Positions 1 through 7,563 of a stretch of 45,091 nt of DNA are shown here, piece by piece. A program made the translations under genes and the position numbers. The DNA lies in the NCBI GenBank assembly GCA_045593325.1, contig JAZNWL010000047.1:1-45091 (forward strand), read 5' to 3'. The notes under the pieces are model-generated. The model was not told the DNA's origin. It searched no databases and worked only from the letters and a program-made list of their open reading frames with translations. The stretch is from UMGS1484 sp045593325. Lineage in GTDB: Bacteria > Bacillota > Clostridia > Oscillospirales > Acutalibacteraceae. How positions within the stretch are numbered: the stretch's first letter is position 1; each line of letters begins with the position of its first letter.

Positions 1-221
1 AGCTGGGGCAACAACAACCGATACGCTTCCCGAATTACCCGCCGCGCCCTGTTTCTGGCAACGGCATTTCCGATTTTCTTGGAAGTGGTAATTCCCACAC
101 GGCAAGAACCCACGCGATTTTTTGAAACGTAGGTCACCAATGCGGGATGCACCTTGGATTTCCCCCGACCGTACAGCCGACGAAAATCTTTATTTTGGTT
201 TAAAACTGCCGGTTTTGTCAA
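1..221 (-). CDS. rnpA: Ribonuclease P protein component (partial, 3' end cut by window edge)
   Basis: Protein subunit of RNase P, which binds the catalytic RNA and helps mature the 5' ends of tRNAs. Reading leftward from a TTG codon, about 73 residues are visible. They include the N-terminal NKDFRRLYGRGKS segment and the family signature around KKIGNAVARNRARRVIREAYR, the basic helix that contacts RNA. I chose the TTG at 219-221 because an AGGAG lies nine bases upstream and the nearby ATG frame stops after a few codons. The gene directly follows rpmH, the universal bacterial order, and probably shares its transcript. The C-terminal part lies outside the window. Identification is secure; the TTG start is likely but not proven. 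Confidence 0.93.
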   Translation of the reverse strand, partial: MTKPAVLNQNKDFRRLYGRGKSKVHPALVTYVSKNRVGSCRVGITTSKKIGNAVARNRARRVIREAYRLLLPQ

Positions 222-259
222 TTTCTGACGCTCCTGTTTTTCATAGTGTGCAACGAAAA

Positions 260-394
260 TTATGCACTCAGTACCTTGCGGCCACGTGCTCTGCGACGGG
301 CAAGAACTTTACGGCCGTTAGCGGTGCTCATTCTGGCACGGAAACCGTGAACACGGCTACGATGACGTTTTTTAGGTTGGTATGTTCTAAGCAT
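260..394 (-). CDS. rpmH: 50S ribosomal protein L34
   Basis: A 44-residue, very basic ribosomal protein of the large subunit. The sequence starts MLRTYQPKKRHRSRVHGF and ends in a run of Arg/Lys, matching L34 along its whole length. The reading frame stays open further upstream, but the start at 392-394 is the right one: it gives the canonical L34 N-terminus and has a GGAG Shine-Dalgarno eight bases before it. It sits just upstream of rnpA, as in nearly all bacteria. What is unusual is the other side: dnaA, which commonly neighbours rpmH, is absent and an operon of condensin and sporulation genes lies there instead. Confidence 0.97.
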   Translation of the reverse strand: MLRTYQPKKRHRSRVHGFRARMSTANGRKVLARRRARGRKVLSA

Positions 395-486
395 GAAAAA
401 CACTCCTTTCAAAGTTTTAAAACACGTTTTTAAATTACAAGCTTTAGTTATGGCATATCCGCCCAACATACAGCATTGATTTTCTT

Positions 487-516
487 ATTATAAGGGAAAA
501 GGCAGGGGTTTGTCAA
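487..516 (-). promoter_or_regulatory. Sigma-A promoter of rpmH-rnpA
   Basis: On the minus strand a perfect TTGACA (511-516) and a perfect TATAAT (487-492) are 18 bases apart. They lie about 95 bases upstream of the rpmH start, leaving a leader of roughly 85 bases. This is a consensus housekeeping promoter, as expected for a ribosomal protein gene, and it separates rpmH-rnpA from the operon ending at 547. Confidence 0.85.
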
Positions 517-546
517 TATGAATTTACAAAAAGTTGTCCCCTTTTT

Positions 547-1530
547 TTATTTTGACAGGGTGAACACCGGCTCAATGGTACATTCGGCATCGTTAATTCT
601 CACGAAAAACAAACTTCCCGCTTTATCGTGGAAATACAAATCCCCGTCCACCGAATACAAATCGGTAAGGTCTGCCACTTTGGTAAGCAAAACATCCTCT
701 TCTTCGGCGTGCTGAATGGTTTGCAGTTTCCGCACCCGCAGTTCTCCGTTGGTCCAATAATACAGACATCCCCGGTTTTCACTGTTCACGTTATAGGTGA
801 AAACGTCGGCGGTCAAGCCCCCGTAGGTGGTGCCGTCATTCTGCTTGGCTTCCACCGATTTCACCTGCAAAACCTTGCCTTCATCACAATAATACAAGTT
901 GGCCAAAGTATACAGCATACGGGTGATATTGGTACCTTCGCAAAGCACGGTACAGTTGGTGCCGTCCATCTTCATGCGGTAAATATTTTTGCCGTCGGTT
1001 GCCAGAATAATGCGGTTGGCGGCTTCAAAGGCGGTGAAAGGAATGGTGCCGTCGGTAAGGGTAAACAGTTGTTCCCCGTCCGACCGCAGTTTAAACAGTT
1101 TCCCTTCATCGGTGAGATAATAGATCCACATACCGTTGACACTCATGGCTTTTATATTGTCTGCCGTGCCCAACTGGGTGACCATGCCCCCGTAATAGGT
1201 GGTACGCAGGATTTTCCCCTCCTGCAAAAAGTACAGCCAGCCGTCAAAGGGGTTCACGTAACTAACGTCCCCTTCATACACCGCTTCTAATTCTTCTCCG
1301 CCCCGTTGCTGGCGCATGATCTTATTTTCCTGAATATAGAAAATATAGTCGTTGGTGACGGTGAGTTCCCCGCCGTATTGATTGTTCCCGCTTAAAGAGG
1401 AGCCAATCAAAATCCCTGAATCATAGGGAGCGGCAAGGATGCATCCCAAAATGCCCGCCACAATGGCTATCACAAAAATTAAAAAGACAATGGATAACCG
1501 ACGGGCGGTTTTTTCTTTGTTTTGTTCCAT
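547..1530 (-). CDS. DUF5050-type membrane-anchored beta-propeller-like protein
   Basis: A 327-residue protein starting MEQNKEKTARR, followed by a hydrophobic segment at about residues 12-34 that should act as a membrane anchor or uncleaved signal. The rest is outside the cell and built of repeated beta blades with motifs such as DGWLYFLQEGKILR, MWIYYLTDEGKLFKLRSDG and KNIYRMKMDGTN. These are typical of DUF5050 domains, which resemble low-complexity beta-propellers. The open frame reaches 1647, but the start at 1528-1530 is preferred because AGAGG precedes it and it lies five bases after the upstream gene's stop. It is the last gene of the S2P-scpA-scpB operon. The molecular function is unknown; a sensing or scaffolding role is only a guess. 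Confidence 0.75.
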   Translation of the reverse strand: MEQNKEKTARRLSIVFLIFVIAIVAGILGCILAAPYDSGILIGSSLSGNNQYGGELTVTNDYIFYIQENKIMRQQRGGEELEAVYEGDVSYVNPFDGWLYFLQEGKILRTTYYGGMVTQLGTADNIKAMSVNGMWIYYLTDEGKLFKLRSDGEQLFTLTDGTIPFTAFEAANRIILATDGKNIYRMKMDGTNCTVLCEGTNITRMLYTLANLYYCDEGKVLQVKSVEAKQNDGTTYGGLTADVFTYNVNSENRGCLYYWTNGELRVRKLQTIQHAEEEDVLLTKVADLTDLYSVDGDLYFHDKAGSLFFVRINDAECTIEPVFTLSK

Positions 1531-1535
1531 GATGA

Positions 1536-2096
1536 TTATTCCTCTTGACCGTTCAAAGGAGCGGTTAAATGCTCCATGGTTTCCAGACATTTTTGATAGG
1601 TTTCTTTCCCCAACTGTTGCAGGGCGCCGTTTTTCTCGTCCCCGCAAAGCATGGCGAAGGTACGGGCAATTTCATTGGCTGAATCCCCTACACTGCGCAC
1701 TGCCAGATAATAAAAGGACATGGCAATGGAATATCCCGAATGGTGATACACTTCGGGGCACAGTTCCGAAAAGCAGGTATGGAAGGCATTCAAAACGGTT
1801 CTGGCGGCAGTGGCATTGTGAACACAACATTCACAGCCCACCGTTACCCCGAACACACTGAGCCACATTTGTTGGTTAAGGATGTCTTCCCCTTGTTCCC
1901 CTTGGATGCCCGCCACCATAGCCGCCATGTGGGCGCCTACTTTTTCGGCTTGCAAAAGAAGACCCTGTTTGCGGATTTTTTCCATTTCCGAAAGGGCGTG
2001 GTTGATCTCGTCCTCCGAAATGCCGTTCTTTGCCTTTTTGGGAATGGCAATTTTCATGTCTGAATCGTCAAAATTGCCGATGATTCTTTGGGTCAT
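1536..2096 (-). CDS. Hypothetical protein, Cys/His-rich alpha-helical
   Basis: A 186-residue protein I cannot assign to a family. It has no signal peptide or clear membrane segment. The middle contains a CECC cluster (around residues 89-92) followed within about 25 residues by CF and CP and a YHH motif, so metal binding is possible. The remainder looks helical, with a charged N-terminal half (EDEINHALSEMEKIRKQG). The start has AGGGGG upstream. It sits between gerW/ytfJ and the DUF5050 gene with gaps of only 11 and 5 bases, so it is almost certainly translated from the same operon. The family's presence in sporulating Clostridia would be worth testing; no function is claimed. Confidence 0.6.
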   Translation of the reverse strand: MTQRIIGNFDDSDMKIAIPKKAKNGISEDEINHALSEMEKIRKQGLLLQAEKVGAHMAAMVAGIQGEQGEDILNQQMWLSVFGVTVGCECCVHNATAARTVLNAFHTCFSELCPEVYHHSGYSIAMSFYYLAVRSVGDSANEIARTFAMLCGDEKNGALQQLGKETYQKCLETMEHLTAPLNGQEE

Positions 2097-2107
2097 GGTT
2101 GTTCCCC

Positions 2108-2554
2108 CTATTCTTCGGTGGTATCCCCGGTTTCTTCTTTATCCTTTTTGAACAATTTTTTGATTTGTTCAATGAGTTCGGGAGCCATCACCAAAGCCCG
2201 CTCGGCAACCCCCATGGCAACTTCTGCGGTGGAACCGATGTTCAGCACGTTGACTTCCCCTTTGGGAGATACAGTGATAAATGCTACGGGAGTCACGGTC
2301 ATTCCGCCACCGCCACCGCCGGCAAACAACCCGGCATGGGTGTTTTTGGAAGCGAAGTCACTGCCCCCGGAAGCAAATCCGTAAGCCACTTTGGAAACGG
2401 GAATCATGGTGATACCGTCCACCACAATGGGGTCTCCGATAATGGTACTGCTGTCAGCCATGGCGCGCATTTTGTCCACCGTAACGTCCAGCACTGCCCC
2501 TACTTTATTTTTGCCGTAAGGGTTGGGGTTGGCACCTGTTTTGGTTTCGTTCAT
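2108..2554 (-). CDS. ytfJ: GerW/YtfJ family sporulation protein
   Basis: A 148-residue cytosolic protein of the GerW family (B. subtilis YtfJ/GerW), known from genetics to be needed for normal spore germination. Diagnostic features are the N-terminal helix region, the DPIVVDGITMIPVSKVAYGF segment, a glycine run near residues 78-83 (GGGGGG) and the VTPVAFITVSP strand. A GTG twelve bases upstream is in frame, but ATG 2552-2554 is the better start because GGTGG lies eight bases upstream of it. Directly upstream is a DUF2953 gene, the same pairing as ytfI-ytfJ in Bacillus. This supports both assignments and indicates that the host forms endospores or descends from spore formers. Confidence 0.88.
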   Translation of the reverse strand: MNETKTGANPNPYGKNKVGAVLDVTVDKMRAMADSSTIIGDPIVVDGITMIPVSKVAYGFASGGSDFASKNTHAGLFAGGGGGGMTVTPVAFITVSPKGEVNVLNIGSTAEVAMGVAERALVMAPELIEQIKKLFKKDKEETGDTTEE

Positions 2555-2567
2555 TGTATTAACCACC

Positions 2568-3143
2568 TTATCGTTTTATAGTTTTCTTAACCAGTTCTTT
2601 GAGTATATACAACGCAGTACCCACCGCGTGATAAACCGAAATGTAAAGTTTTCCCGAACCTTTCACAACCGATTCTTCCCCTTGGTAATCGCAATACATA
2701 TTGACTTTGGGGTCAACCAGTTTCATGTGACTGTCAATCAGCCCCAGGAAGGGATACACCACACTGCACACCTGCCCGTAATGAATGGCGGCGACAGCAG
2801 CATCCTCCCCGGTAATGCCCAGGGTCAGGTTCAGTTTGCGAACCCTGGCATTTTTAAGCAAACGAAGGGACCCGTTTACCAAGGTGCCCATCACGTTGAA
2901 AATTTGTTTTACCTTTTGCACCACGCCCTGTTTCTTAGCAGGTTCAGAGGGTGGCTGTTTTTTTGCCTTGGCTTTTTTTGAGGGGGATTTGGTTTTTTTC
3001 TTTTGGGGGTACACCCGATACCGCACAAACCAAAAGGACAAAACCACTTCCAAGGTATCCTCAAAAGCCACTTTCACAACAATGGGCGAGAACAGCAAGG
3101 CGGCAATCACCAAGCCGACAGCCCCCAAGATATACATCCACAT
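2568..3143 (-). CDS. DUF2953 (YtfI-like) membrane protein
   Basis: A 191-residue protein with one N-terminal membrane segment (about residues 3-20), a short beta-rich stretch with FWFVRYRVYP, a Lys/Pro/Ser-rich linker at about 48-72, and a C-terminal part with LNLTLGITGEDAAVAAIHYGQ and a final basic helix. This is the DUF2953 layout seen in YtfI. A strong GAGGAG lies nine bases before ATG 3141-3143. It is six bases downstream of scpB and just upstream of gerW/ytfJ. Function is unknown; its conserved place beside gerW points to a sporulation or germination role. Confidence 0.78.
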   Translation of the reverse strand: MWMYILGAVGLVIAALLFSPIVVKVAFEDTLEVVLSFWFVRYRVYPQKKKTKSPSKKAKAKKQPPSEPAKKQGVVQKVKQIFNVMGTLVNGSLRLLKNARVRKLNLTLGITGEDAAVAAIHYGQVCSVVYPFLGLIDSHMKLVDPKVNMYCDYQGEESVVKGSGKLYISVYHAVGTALYILKELVKKTIKR

Positions 3144-3149
3144 GGAATT

Positions 3150-3746
3150 CTACTCCTCGGATACAAAATCCTCCATTTTGGTTTCTTCCACTTCCCGTTG
3201 GGCATCGTGAGTTCCCGCAAAGGCTTCTTCCTTTTCTGCCTGAGGGATGGGGGGTAATTCTTCCAGAGAGGAAAGAGAGAAACACCGCAGGAAATTGGGT
3301 GTGGTGCTGTAAAGAAGGGGTCTGCCCGGCAGATCCAACCGCCCACATTCTTCAATAAGCCCCTTGGCAGACAAAGAGGAGATTACCCCACTGCAGTCTA
3401 CCCCGCGAACCTGTTCCACATAGGCTTTGGTAACAGGCTGATTGTAAGCAATTACCGAAAGTACCTCAAATGCCGCTTGGGAAAGAGGCGTGTTTCTCCG
3501 CAATTCAAAGAAATTGCGAATGCCCGGGGCATATTCTTCCCGGGATACCATTTGAAAACCGTCTTCCAAAGCAATCACCGAAAGACCGCTGCCCTGTTCT
3601 TCCAACCGTTTTTGCAGGTCTTCCACCCCTTTTCGGGCAACCTCCTGGGAAATTTCCAGGGAAGCGGCAATACGGGAAAGAGAAACCCCGTCCCCTGCGG
3701 CAAATAAAAGCGCCTCAATGGCGGCAACCGTATTCTTTTGATTCAT
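3150..3746 (-). CDS. scpB: Segregation and condensation protein B
   Basis: A 198-residue kleisin-associated protein with two winged-helix domains. ScpB dimers bind ScpA and with SMC form the bacterial condensin that organises and separates chromosomes. Visible hallmarks are the N-terminal AAIEALLFAAGDGVS, the central NTPLSQAAFEVLSVIAYNQP and the VRGVDCSGVISSLSAKGLIEECGRLDLPGRP wing (a near-invariant motif). Its ATG overlaps the last base of the scpA stop codon, so the two are translationally coupled. GGAGG precedes the start. Length is normal for the family. Confidence 0.95.
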   Translation of the reverse strand: MNQKNTVAAIEALLFAAGDGVSLSRIAASLEISQEVARKGVEDLQKRLEEQGSGLSVIALEDGFQMVSREEYAPGIRNFFELRRNTPLSQAAFEVLSVIAYNQPVTKAYVEQVRGVDCSGVISSLSAKGLIEECGRLDLPGRPLLYSTTPNFLRCFSLSSLEELPPIPQAEKEEAFAGTHDAQREVEETKMEDFVSEE

Positions 3747-4453
3747 TACGATTCCTCCCCGTTCATCATCGAAAGGGTTTCGTCATCTTCCACGTAAACG
3801 CGATGCTCTCGAATGAGTTCCAACACCGCCAAAAAGGTGGCGACCGCTTCCGACCGACTTTTTGACCCCTTGAACAACTGTTTGAGTTTCATTTTCTTCC
3901 CACCGAACAAGTTCCGCAAAACAAACACAATGCGGGAAGAAACCGAAATAAAGGTACGTTTTACCAAGGGAGTGAAATGGGTTTCAGGGGGTGGCAACCG
4001 CCGTTGTCCCCTGCCCACCGCCGCCAGGTAATAGTGAATCAGCAAAGGCGGTTCGTGGGATAAGGTATAGGTCATGTCCGGAGTCACGGGGGTGGGCGTT
4101 CGCACAAAGCGGTTGAACCCGTCGGTTCTCTCGGACAACATTTTGGCAAGTTTTCGGCAGGTTTGGTATTCCAGCAATTCCCCTGCCAACTGGTCTTTCA
4201 ATTCGTCGGCTTCATCGTCTTTGGGAAGCAAAGAAACCGATTTGATATATACCAGACGGGATGCCATTTCCAAAAACTCACTGGCGATTTCCATGTTCTG
4301 TTCCTGCCAGGCGTGAATTTGTTCCATATACTGTTCCAGCAGATCACAAATGGAAATATCATAAATATTCAACTTGTTTTTCGAGATCAAGTGAAGCAAC
4401 AGATCCAAAGGCCCTTCAAAGCCTTCCAACTGATAAGACAAGGGTTTTTCCAT
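3746..4453 (-). CDS. scpA: Segregation and condensation protein A
   Basis: A 235-residue kleisin subunit of the SMC-ScpAB condensin. The N-terminal FEGPLDLLLHLISKNKLNIYDI motif (about residues 12-33) and the EFLEMASRLVYIKSVSLLP helix (about 62-80) are family signatures; the C-terminal winged helix lies near 160-230. The frame is open to 4519, but that would overlap the upstream protease gene, and MEKPLSYQLEGF is the expected N-terminus. The ribosome site is weak (GGTGA). It overlaps scpB by one base. Identification is firm. Confidence 0.94.
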   Translation of the reverse strand: MEKPLSYQLEGFEGPLDLLLHLISKNKLNIYDISICDLLEQYMEQIHAWQEQNMEIASEFLEMASRLVYIKSVSLLPKDDEADELKDQLAGELLEYQTCRKLAKMLSERTDGFNRFVRTPTPVTPDMTYTLSHEPPLLIHYYLAAVGRGQRRLPPPETHFTPLVKRTFISVSSRIVFVLRNLFGGKKMKLKQLFKGSKSRSEAVATFLAVLELIREHRVYVEDDETLSMMNGEES

Positions 4454-4488
4454 GTTGCATTCACCAACTTTCTCAAAAAAATGAAAAC

Positions 4489-5205
4489 TTAAAATCCAAA
4501 GGGTAAGCCTGCCAGCCATTCAATGCCATCCATGGCATAAGACCGCAAAATGCTCAAGGGCACGTCCAACACCCCAACAAATAATAAAAGGAACAATCCC
4601 ATCATAATGTACTGTTCATATTGCATGATTTTGTAATAAATATGATTGGGGAGCAAGGCGGTTAAAAGCCGAGAACCGTCCAACGGGGGAACGGGAATCA
4701 GGTTGAACACCGCCAAGCCCACGTTGATAATGGCAACGGTGTAAAACAGGTCATATAATAAAGAATAAATGGGGTCTAACACCACGTACATGGAATTGAA
4801 AGTGTAGGAATCGGTGGCAATGGCAATTTTTAAAACCCCATTGGCAAACAGCATGGCAACCAAGCCCAGCAGCAGATTGGAAAGGGGCCCCGCAACGGCG
4901 GTAATTGCCATATCCCGTTTGGGACGTTTGAAATAACGGGTGTTTACCGGCACAGGTTTTGCCCAGCCAAATCCCACAAACATGATCAGTGCCGCTCCAA
5001 ACCAGTCGATATGCCGCATGGGATTTAAGGAAAGCCGCCCCGCATAGCGGGCAGTGGGGTCACCTAACTTGTCCGCCGTCCAGCCGTGGGCATATTCGTG
5101 AAAGGGCAACACCAGGAAAATAACCATCACGGCGCCCATAATATATGAAAAAGCGCCCAGGTAATCACCCTGACCTATGTATTGAAAAATGGGGAATCCG
5201 TTCAT
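4489..5205 (-). CDS. Site-2 protease family (M50) membrane metalloprotease
   Basis: A 238-residue intramembrane zinc metalloprotease-like protein with about five or six membrane segments. The zinc motif HEYAH is at residues 36-40 and the second metal ligand motif is in PVPPLDGSRLL near residue 170, spaced as in short M50B peptidases (the YwhC/rhomboid-unrelated group without PDZ domain). It begins the operon that continues into scpAB and gerW. AGGAG lies nine bases before the ATG. Substrate is unknown; small M50B proteases of this type are common next to scpA in Firmicutes. Confidence 0.9.
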   Translation of the reverse strand: MNGFPIFQYIGQGDYLGAFSYIMGAVMVIFLVLPFHEYAHGWTADKLGDPTARYAGRLSLNPMRHIDWFGAALIMFVGFGWAKPVPVNTRYFKRPKRDMAITAVAGPLSNLLLGLVAMLFANGVLKIAIATDSYTFNSMYVVLDPIYSLLYDLFYTVAIINVGLAVFNLIPVPPLDGSRLLTALLPNHIYYKIMQYEQYIMMGLFLLLFVGVLDVPLSILRSYAMDGIEWLAGLPFGF

Positions 5206-5234
5206 AATGCTACACTCCTACTTATACATTATTT

Positions 5235-5263
5235 ATTATACTAAATAATTGACAAAAAAACAA
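5235..5263 (-). promoter_or_regulatory. Promoter of the S2P-scpAB-gerW operon
   Basis: On the minus strand TTGTTT (5258-5263) and a perfect TATAAT (5235-5240) are 17 bases apart, about 30 bases upstream of the protease start. No other promoter of similar quality is seen before 547, so the seven genes are likely one transcript. Confidence 0.7.
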
Positions 5264-5277
5264 GACCTAAAACCACC

Positions 5278-5307
5278 TTGCAATAATTTTCTCTTTTCAG
5301 TTAATAC
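5278..5307 (+). promoter_or_regulatory. Candidate promoter of the 62-aa gene
   Basis: TTGCAA (5278-5283) and TAATAC (5302-5307) on the plus strand, 18 bases apart and about 48 bases before the ATG at 5355. It is back to back with the protease promoter. Only moderately close to consensus. Confidence 0.45.
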
Positions 5308-5354
5308 TAAAATTGTCACAAAATTGTGAACAAGCAAACAAGGAGAAGTATTTT

Positions 5355-5543
5355 ATGAAAAAGGATACTAAAAACAAGAAAAAATTGACCGGCAACCAAG
5401 CCATTAACCAAATGCAATTCCCGGGGTTGGAAAAAGGAATGCCCATGGACGAAATGAAATCGCCGGATACTGACCCCTTGGGAAGTTACACCGGAAACCC
5501 CGTGGATGACGAAGTACCGGTACAGGACGCCGACGATTTATAA
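5355..5543 (+). CDS. Small acidic-tailed hypothetical protein (62 aa)
   Basis: A 62-residue protein with a very basic start (MKKDTKNKKK), a middle that looks conserved (GNQAINQMQFPGLEKGMPMDE) and an acidic end (VPVQDADDL). It has no signal peptide or membrane helix, and is probably natively unstructured. The start at 5355 is chosen over the open frame from 5313 because AGGAG lies nine bases before it. It has its own candidate promoter and a strong terminator, so it is a stand-alone gene and not an ORF artefact. I do not recognise a function. Small proteins of this shape are sometimes spore-associated, but nothing here proves that. Confidence 0.65.
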   Translation: MKKDTKNKKKLTGNQAINQMQFPGLEKGMPMDEMKSPDTDPLGSYTGNPVDDEVPVQDADDL

Positions 5544-5545
5544 AA

Positions 5546-5582
5546 ACTGCCCGATGGATTTGTTCCATCGGGCAACTTTATT
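5546..5582. terminator. Bidirectional intrinsic terminator
   Basis: A perfect 10-bp stem (5548-5557 pairing with 5565-5574, TGCCCGATGG/CCATCGGGCA) with a 7-base loop, followed by a T-rich tract on the plus strand and preceded by AAAA (T-run on the minus strand). It lies between the convergent 62-aa gene and the dockerin gene and can serve both. Confidence 0.85.
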
Positions 5583-5585
5583 TCC

Positions 5586-7451
5586 TTATATATCAGTGGG
5601 CGTAACCATATCTTCCACCGGGAACCTGTCAATTTTCTTTACGGCATATTTCAAAATTTGCAAAGCATCTCTGGCATTGATTCCTTGCAATCCGTCCACC
5701 TCGCCAACGGTACCAGCCGTTTTCATTTGCCAAACAAGTTTTTCATATTCCATTAGGTTTTCTTTGGTAACCGTTCCAAAATGAAGGTGAGGATGCACCG
5801 CAAATCGCAACACCGCCAAAGCATCTTTGGCGTCAATTTTTCCGTCGGCATTGGCATCGCCAATCCCTTTGGGTTGAGGCCAATCAGGTTCATACACCTT
5901 AACAAAACAAGAGGCAGTTACGGCTTTGTTTCCGTCACTGTAGGTAAAGGTCACTTGGGTTTCTCCCGCTTGTTTCCCCTCCACCGCTAACGATAGCCCA
6001 TACGCATCGGTATTGGTTACGGCAACCACCGCTTCATCTTCCGCTGTCCACTGAGCATAAGCGGGAGATTCCGCCATACGAGCATACACCCACTGCCTGG
6101 GGCTAATGTCAAGTTCCCAAAGGCTTTTCAACAATTTCCCTTGGGTTTGTTGGCTGTTTACCACAATTAAATATTCGCCAGCGGGACTTTGAGTATTGAG
6201 CCGTTGGCGGGCAACCCCGTTAAAATAAGAAGATGCCCTATTCCCGTTGTAATGATGAAATTCCAACCAATCGAGGCCATAGGTTATATATTGATGGTCT
6301 TCTTGATATATGGCAAGAGGGAATGCCCCTTCTGCCCAATCGGCCACCGCATCACAAAAATCTTCATAAGACAAATCATGGTGATTAACATATACGTATG
6401 CCCCAACTTGTTGGTATTTACTTTGGGATAAGCACAACTCATTCACTTTTAGGGTAACGGTTTCGCCAAGCGGAACTGCCACAGCACCCGCATTTAAGGT
6501 GGCATAGGAAATATTCTCCTCTACCATAATCAGACAGGTTTGGGTAGCCGTACCTTTTCCGCCGGCAGTCACATTAACCGTTACGGTGGCCTCTCCCGGT
6601 TTCATAGCGGTAATTACTGTGGAAAAACTCTTTCCACTTTCCAAAGAAACAACATCATTGGAATCACAAGAAAACCAAGCGTGAGGCCCCTGCGTTGTAT
6701 GCATCGCATGGGAATAATAAAGCTGTGCTTTTACAACCCCCTGTTGTTTGGTTAAGCGGTTGATAATTTGAAACAAATCCACTCTGTTTTTGGCTTTGCC
6801 CACATAACTGTGAATGGAACTAAGTTCATTCATGTTGAGCCCTAAAGGAGTTCCCTGCACCGCAACACCGCTATATAAAGGTTCGGTAAGAGGAGCTTCA
6901 TCGGCATAAATTTGAGAAAAGCCAAAATCTTTATACCCATTTTCCATCAAATGGGCTTCATCCACGATTTTAGGGTCAACCGTAAACAGAATACCGTTTA
7001 CCGCATAGTCATTGTCGGCCAAGCGATAGCCAATTGCCTGCAAATCGGCAGTTTCTCCCACTTCTAACTTCATTCGATAGGAATTCAAATTTACAAAAGA
7101 TTGGGAGTCGGCATAATCGGGTGCCAAATAATTATCGTGCACTTCACCGTAGGAATAGGATTGAGTTTTGGCTTCTCTTACATAACCCACCCCGGGGGTT
7201 GTTATCACCATAATCAAATAATATTCAAAGCCCGTTCCCAACGGAGTTTTCTTAACGGCAATCACCTGAGAAAGGTTTTTCACCAAAGGGAAATCGGCAG
7301 GAGTAAACTCTTTTTGTTGTTCACTATAAACCGAAAGGATAAAACTTTCGTAATAACTTGGATTTTCGGTTTGGGCATATGCCAAAGGGCAACTGCCTAA
7401 GATTAACGCAATTACCAATATCGCAGAAAAAACAGATATCATTTTTTTCAT
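5586..7451 (-). CDS. Secreted Ig-like (Big_2-type) dockerin protein
   Basis: A 621-residue secreted protein. Residues 1-27 form a signal peptide (MKKMISVFSAILVIALILG, then AYA before a likely cut). Two Ig-like stretches are visible: around 270-315 (STVITAMKPGEATVTVNV) and around 475-535 (LSLAVEGKQAGETQVTFTYSDG). Between them is a region with YVNHHDLSYEDFCDAVADWA of unknown fold. The end (about 540-610) is a type I dockerin: GDANADGKIDAKDALAVLRF is a good calcium loop plus helix, while the second half (VDGLQGINARDALQILKYAV) has a degenerate loop. The start ATG 7449-7451 has AAAGGAG nine bases upstream. No enzyme domain is recognised, so it may be structural or adhesive. Its closing motif resembles the dockerins at 30-44 kb. 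Confidence 0.75.
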   Translation of the reverse strand: MKKMISVFSAILVIALILGSCPLAYAQTENPSYYESFILSVYSEQQKEFTPADFPLVKNLSQVIAVKKTPLGTGFEYYLIMVITTPGVGYVREAKTQSYSYGEVHDNYLAPDYADSQSFVNLNSYRMKLEVGETADLQAIGYRLADNDYAVNGILFTVDPKIVDEAHLMENGYKDFGFSQIYADEAPLTEPLYSGVAVQGTPLGLNMNELSSIHSYVGKAKNRVDLFQIINRLTKQQGVVKAQLYYSHAMHTTQGPHAWFSCDSNDVVSLESGKSFSTVITAMKPGEATVTVNVTAGGKGTATQTCLIMVEENISYATLNAGAVAVPLGETVTLKVNELCLSQSKYQQVGAYVYVNHHDLSYEDFCDAVADWAEGAFPLAIYQEDHQYITYGLDWLEFHHYNGNRASSYFNGVARQRLNTQSPAGEYLIVVNSQQTQGKLLKSLWELDISPRQWVYARMAESPAYAQWTAEDEAVVAVTNTDAYGLSLAVEGKQAGETQVTFTYSDGNKAVTASCFVKVYEPDWPQPKGIGDANADGKIDAKDALAVLRFAVHPHLHFGTVTKENLMEYEKLVWQMKTAGTVGEVDGLQGINARDALQILKYAVKKIDRFPVEDMVTPTDI

Positions 7452-7484
7452 AGTCAACAACTCCTTTGGTATGTTCTCTATTAC

Positions 7485-7519
7485 TTAAACACACAAGGTG
7501 GCAAAATATCTCACGAAAT
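7485..7519 (-). promoter_or_regulatory. Conserved upstream element, copy 1
   Basis: A segment about 35 bases upstream of the dockerin gene. On the minus strand it reads GTGAGATATTTTG, then after a short variable part GTGTGTTTAA. The same two blocks with nearly the same spacing occur at 18006-18040 before the solute-binding lipoprotein gene. It could be an alternative (ECF-like) sigma promoter or an operator; the -35/-10 assignment is not certain. Confidence 0.5.
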
Positions 7520-7529
7520 TAGGGATTTT

Positions 7530-7560
7530 TTTAAAAAACCACCAAAAATGGTGGTTTTCA
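7530..7560 (-). terminator. Terminator of the hom-lysC-valS-folC operon
   Basis: Stem of 10 bp (AAAACCACCA at 7535-7544 with its complement 7549-7558), 4-base loop, then a T-run on the minus strand (TTTTTTAAAAAAA). It starts four bases after the folC stop. Confidence 0.85.
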
Positions 7561-7563
7561 TTC

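Noticed and set aside
395..546. Replication origin next to rpmH
   Set aside because: No DnaA-box cluster (TTATCCACA-like) and no AT-rich unwinding element pattern beyond the rpmH promoter.
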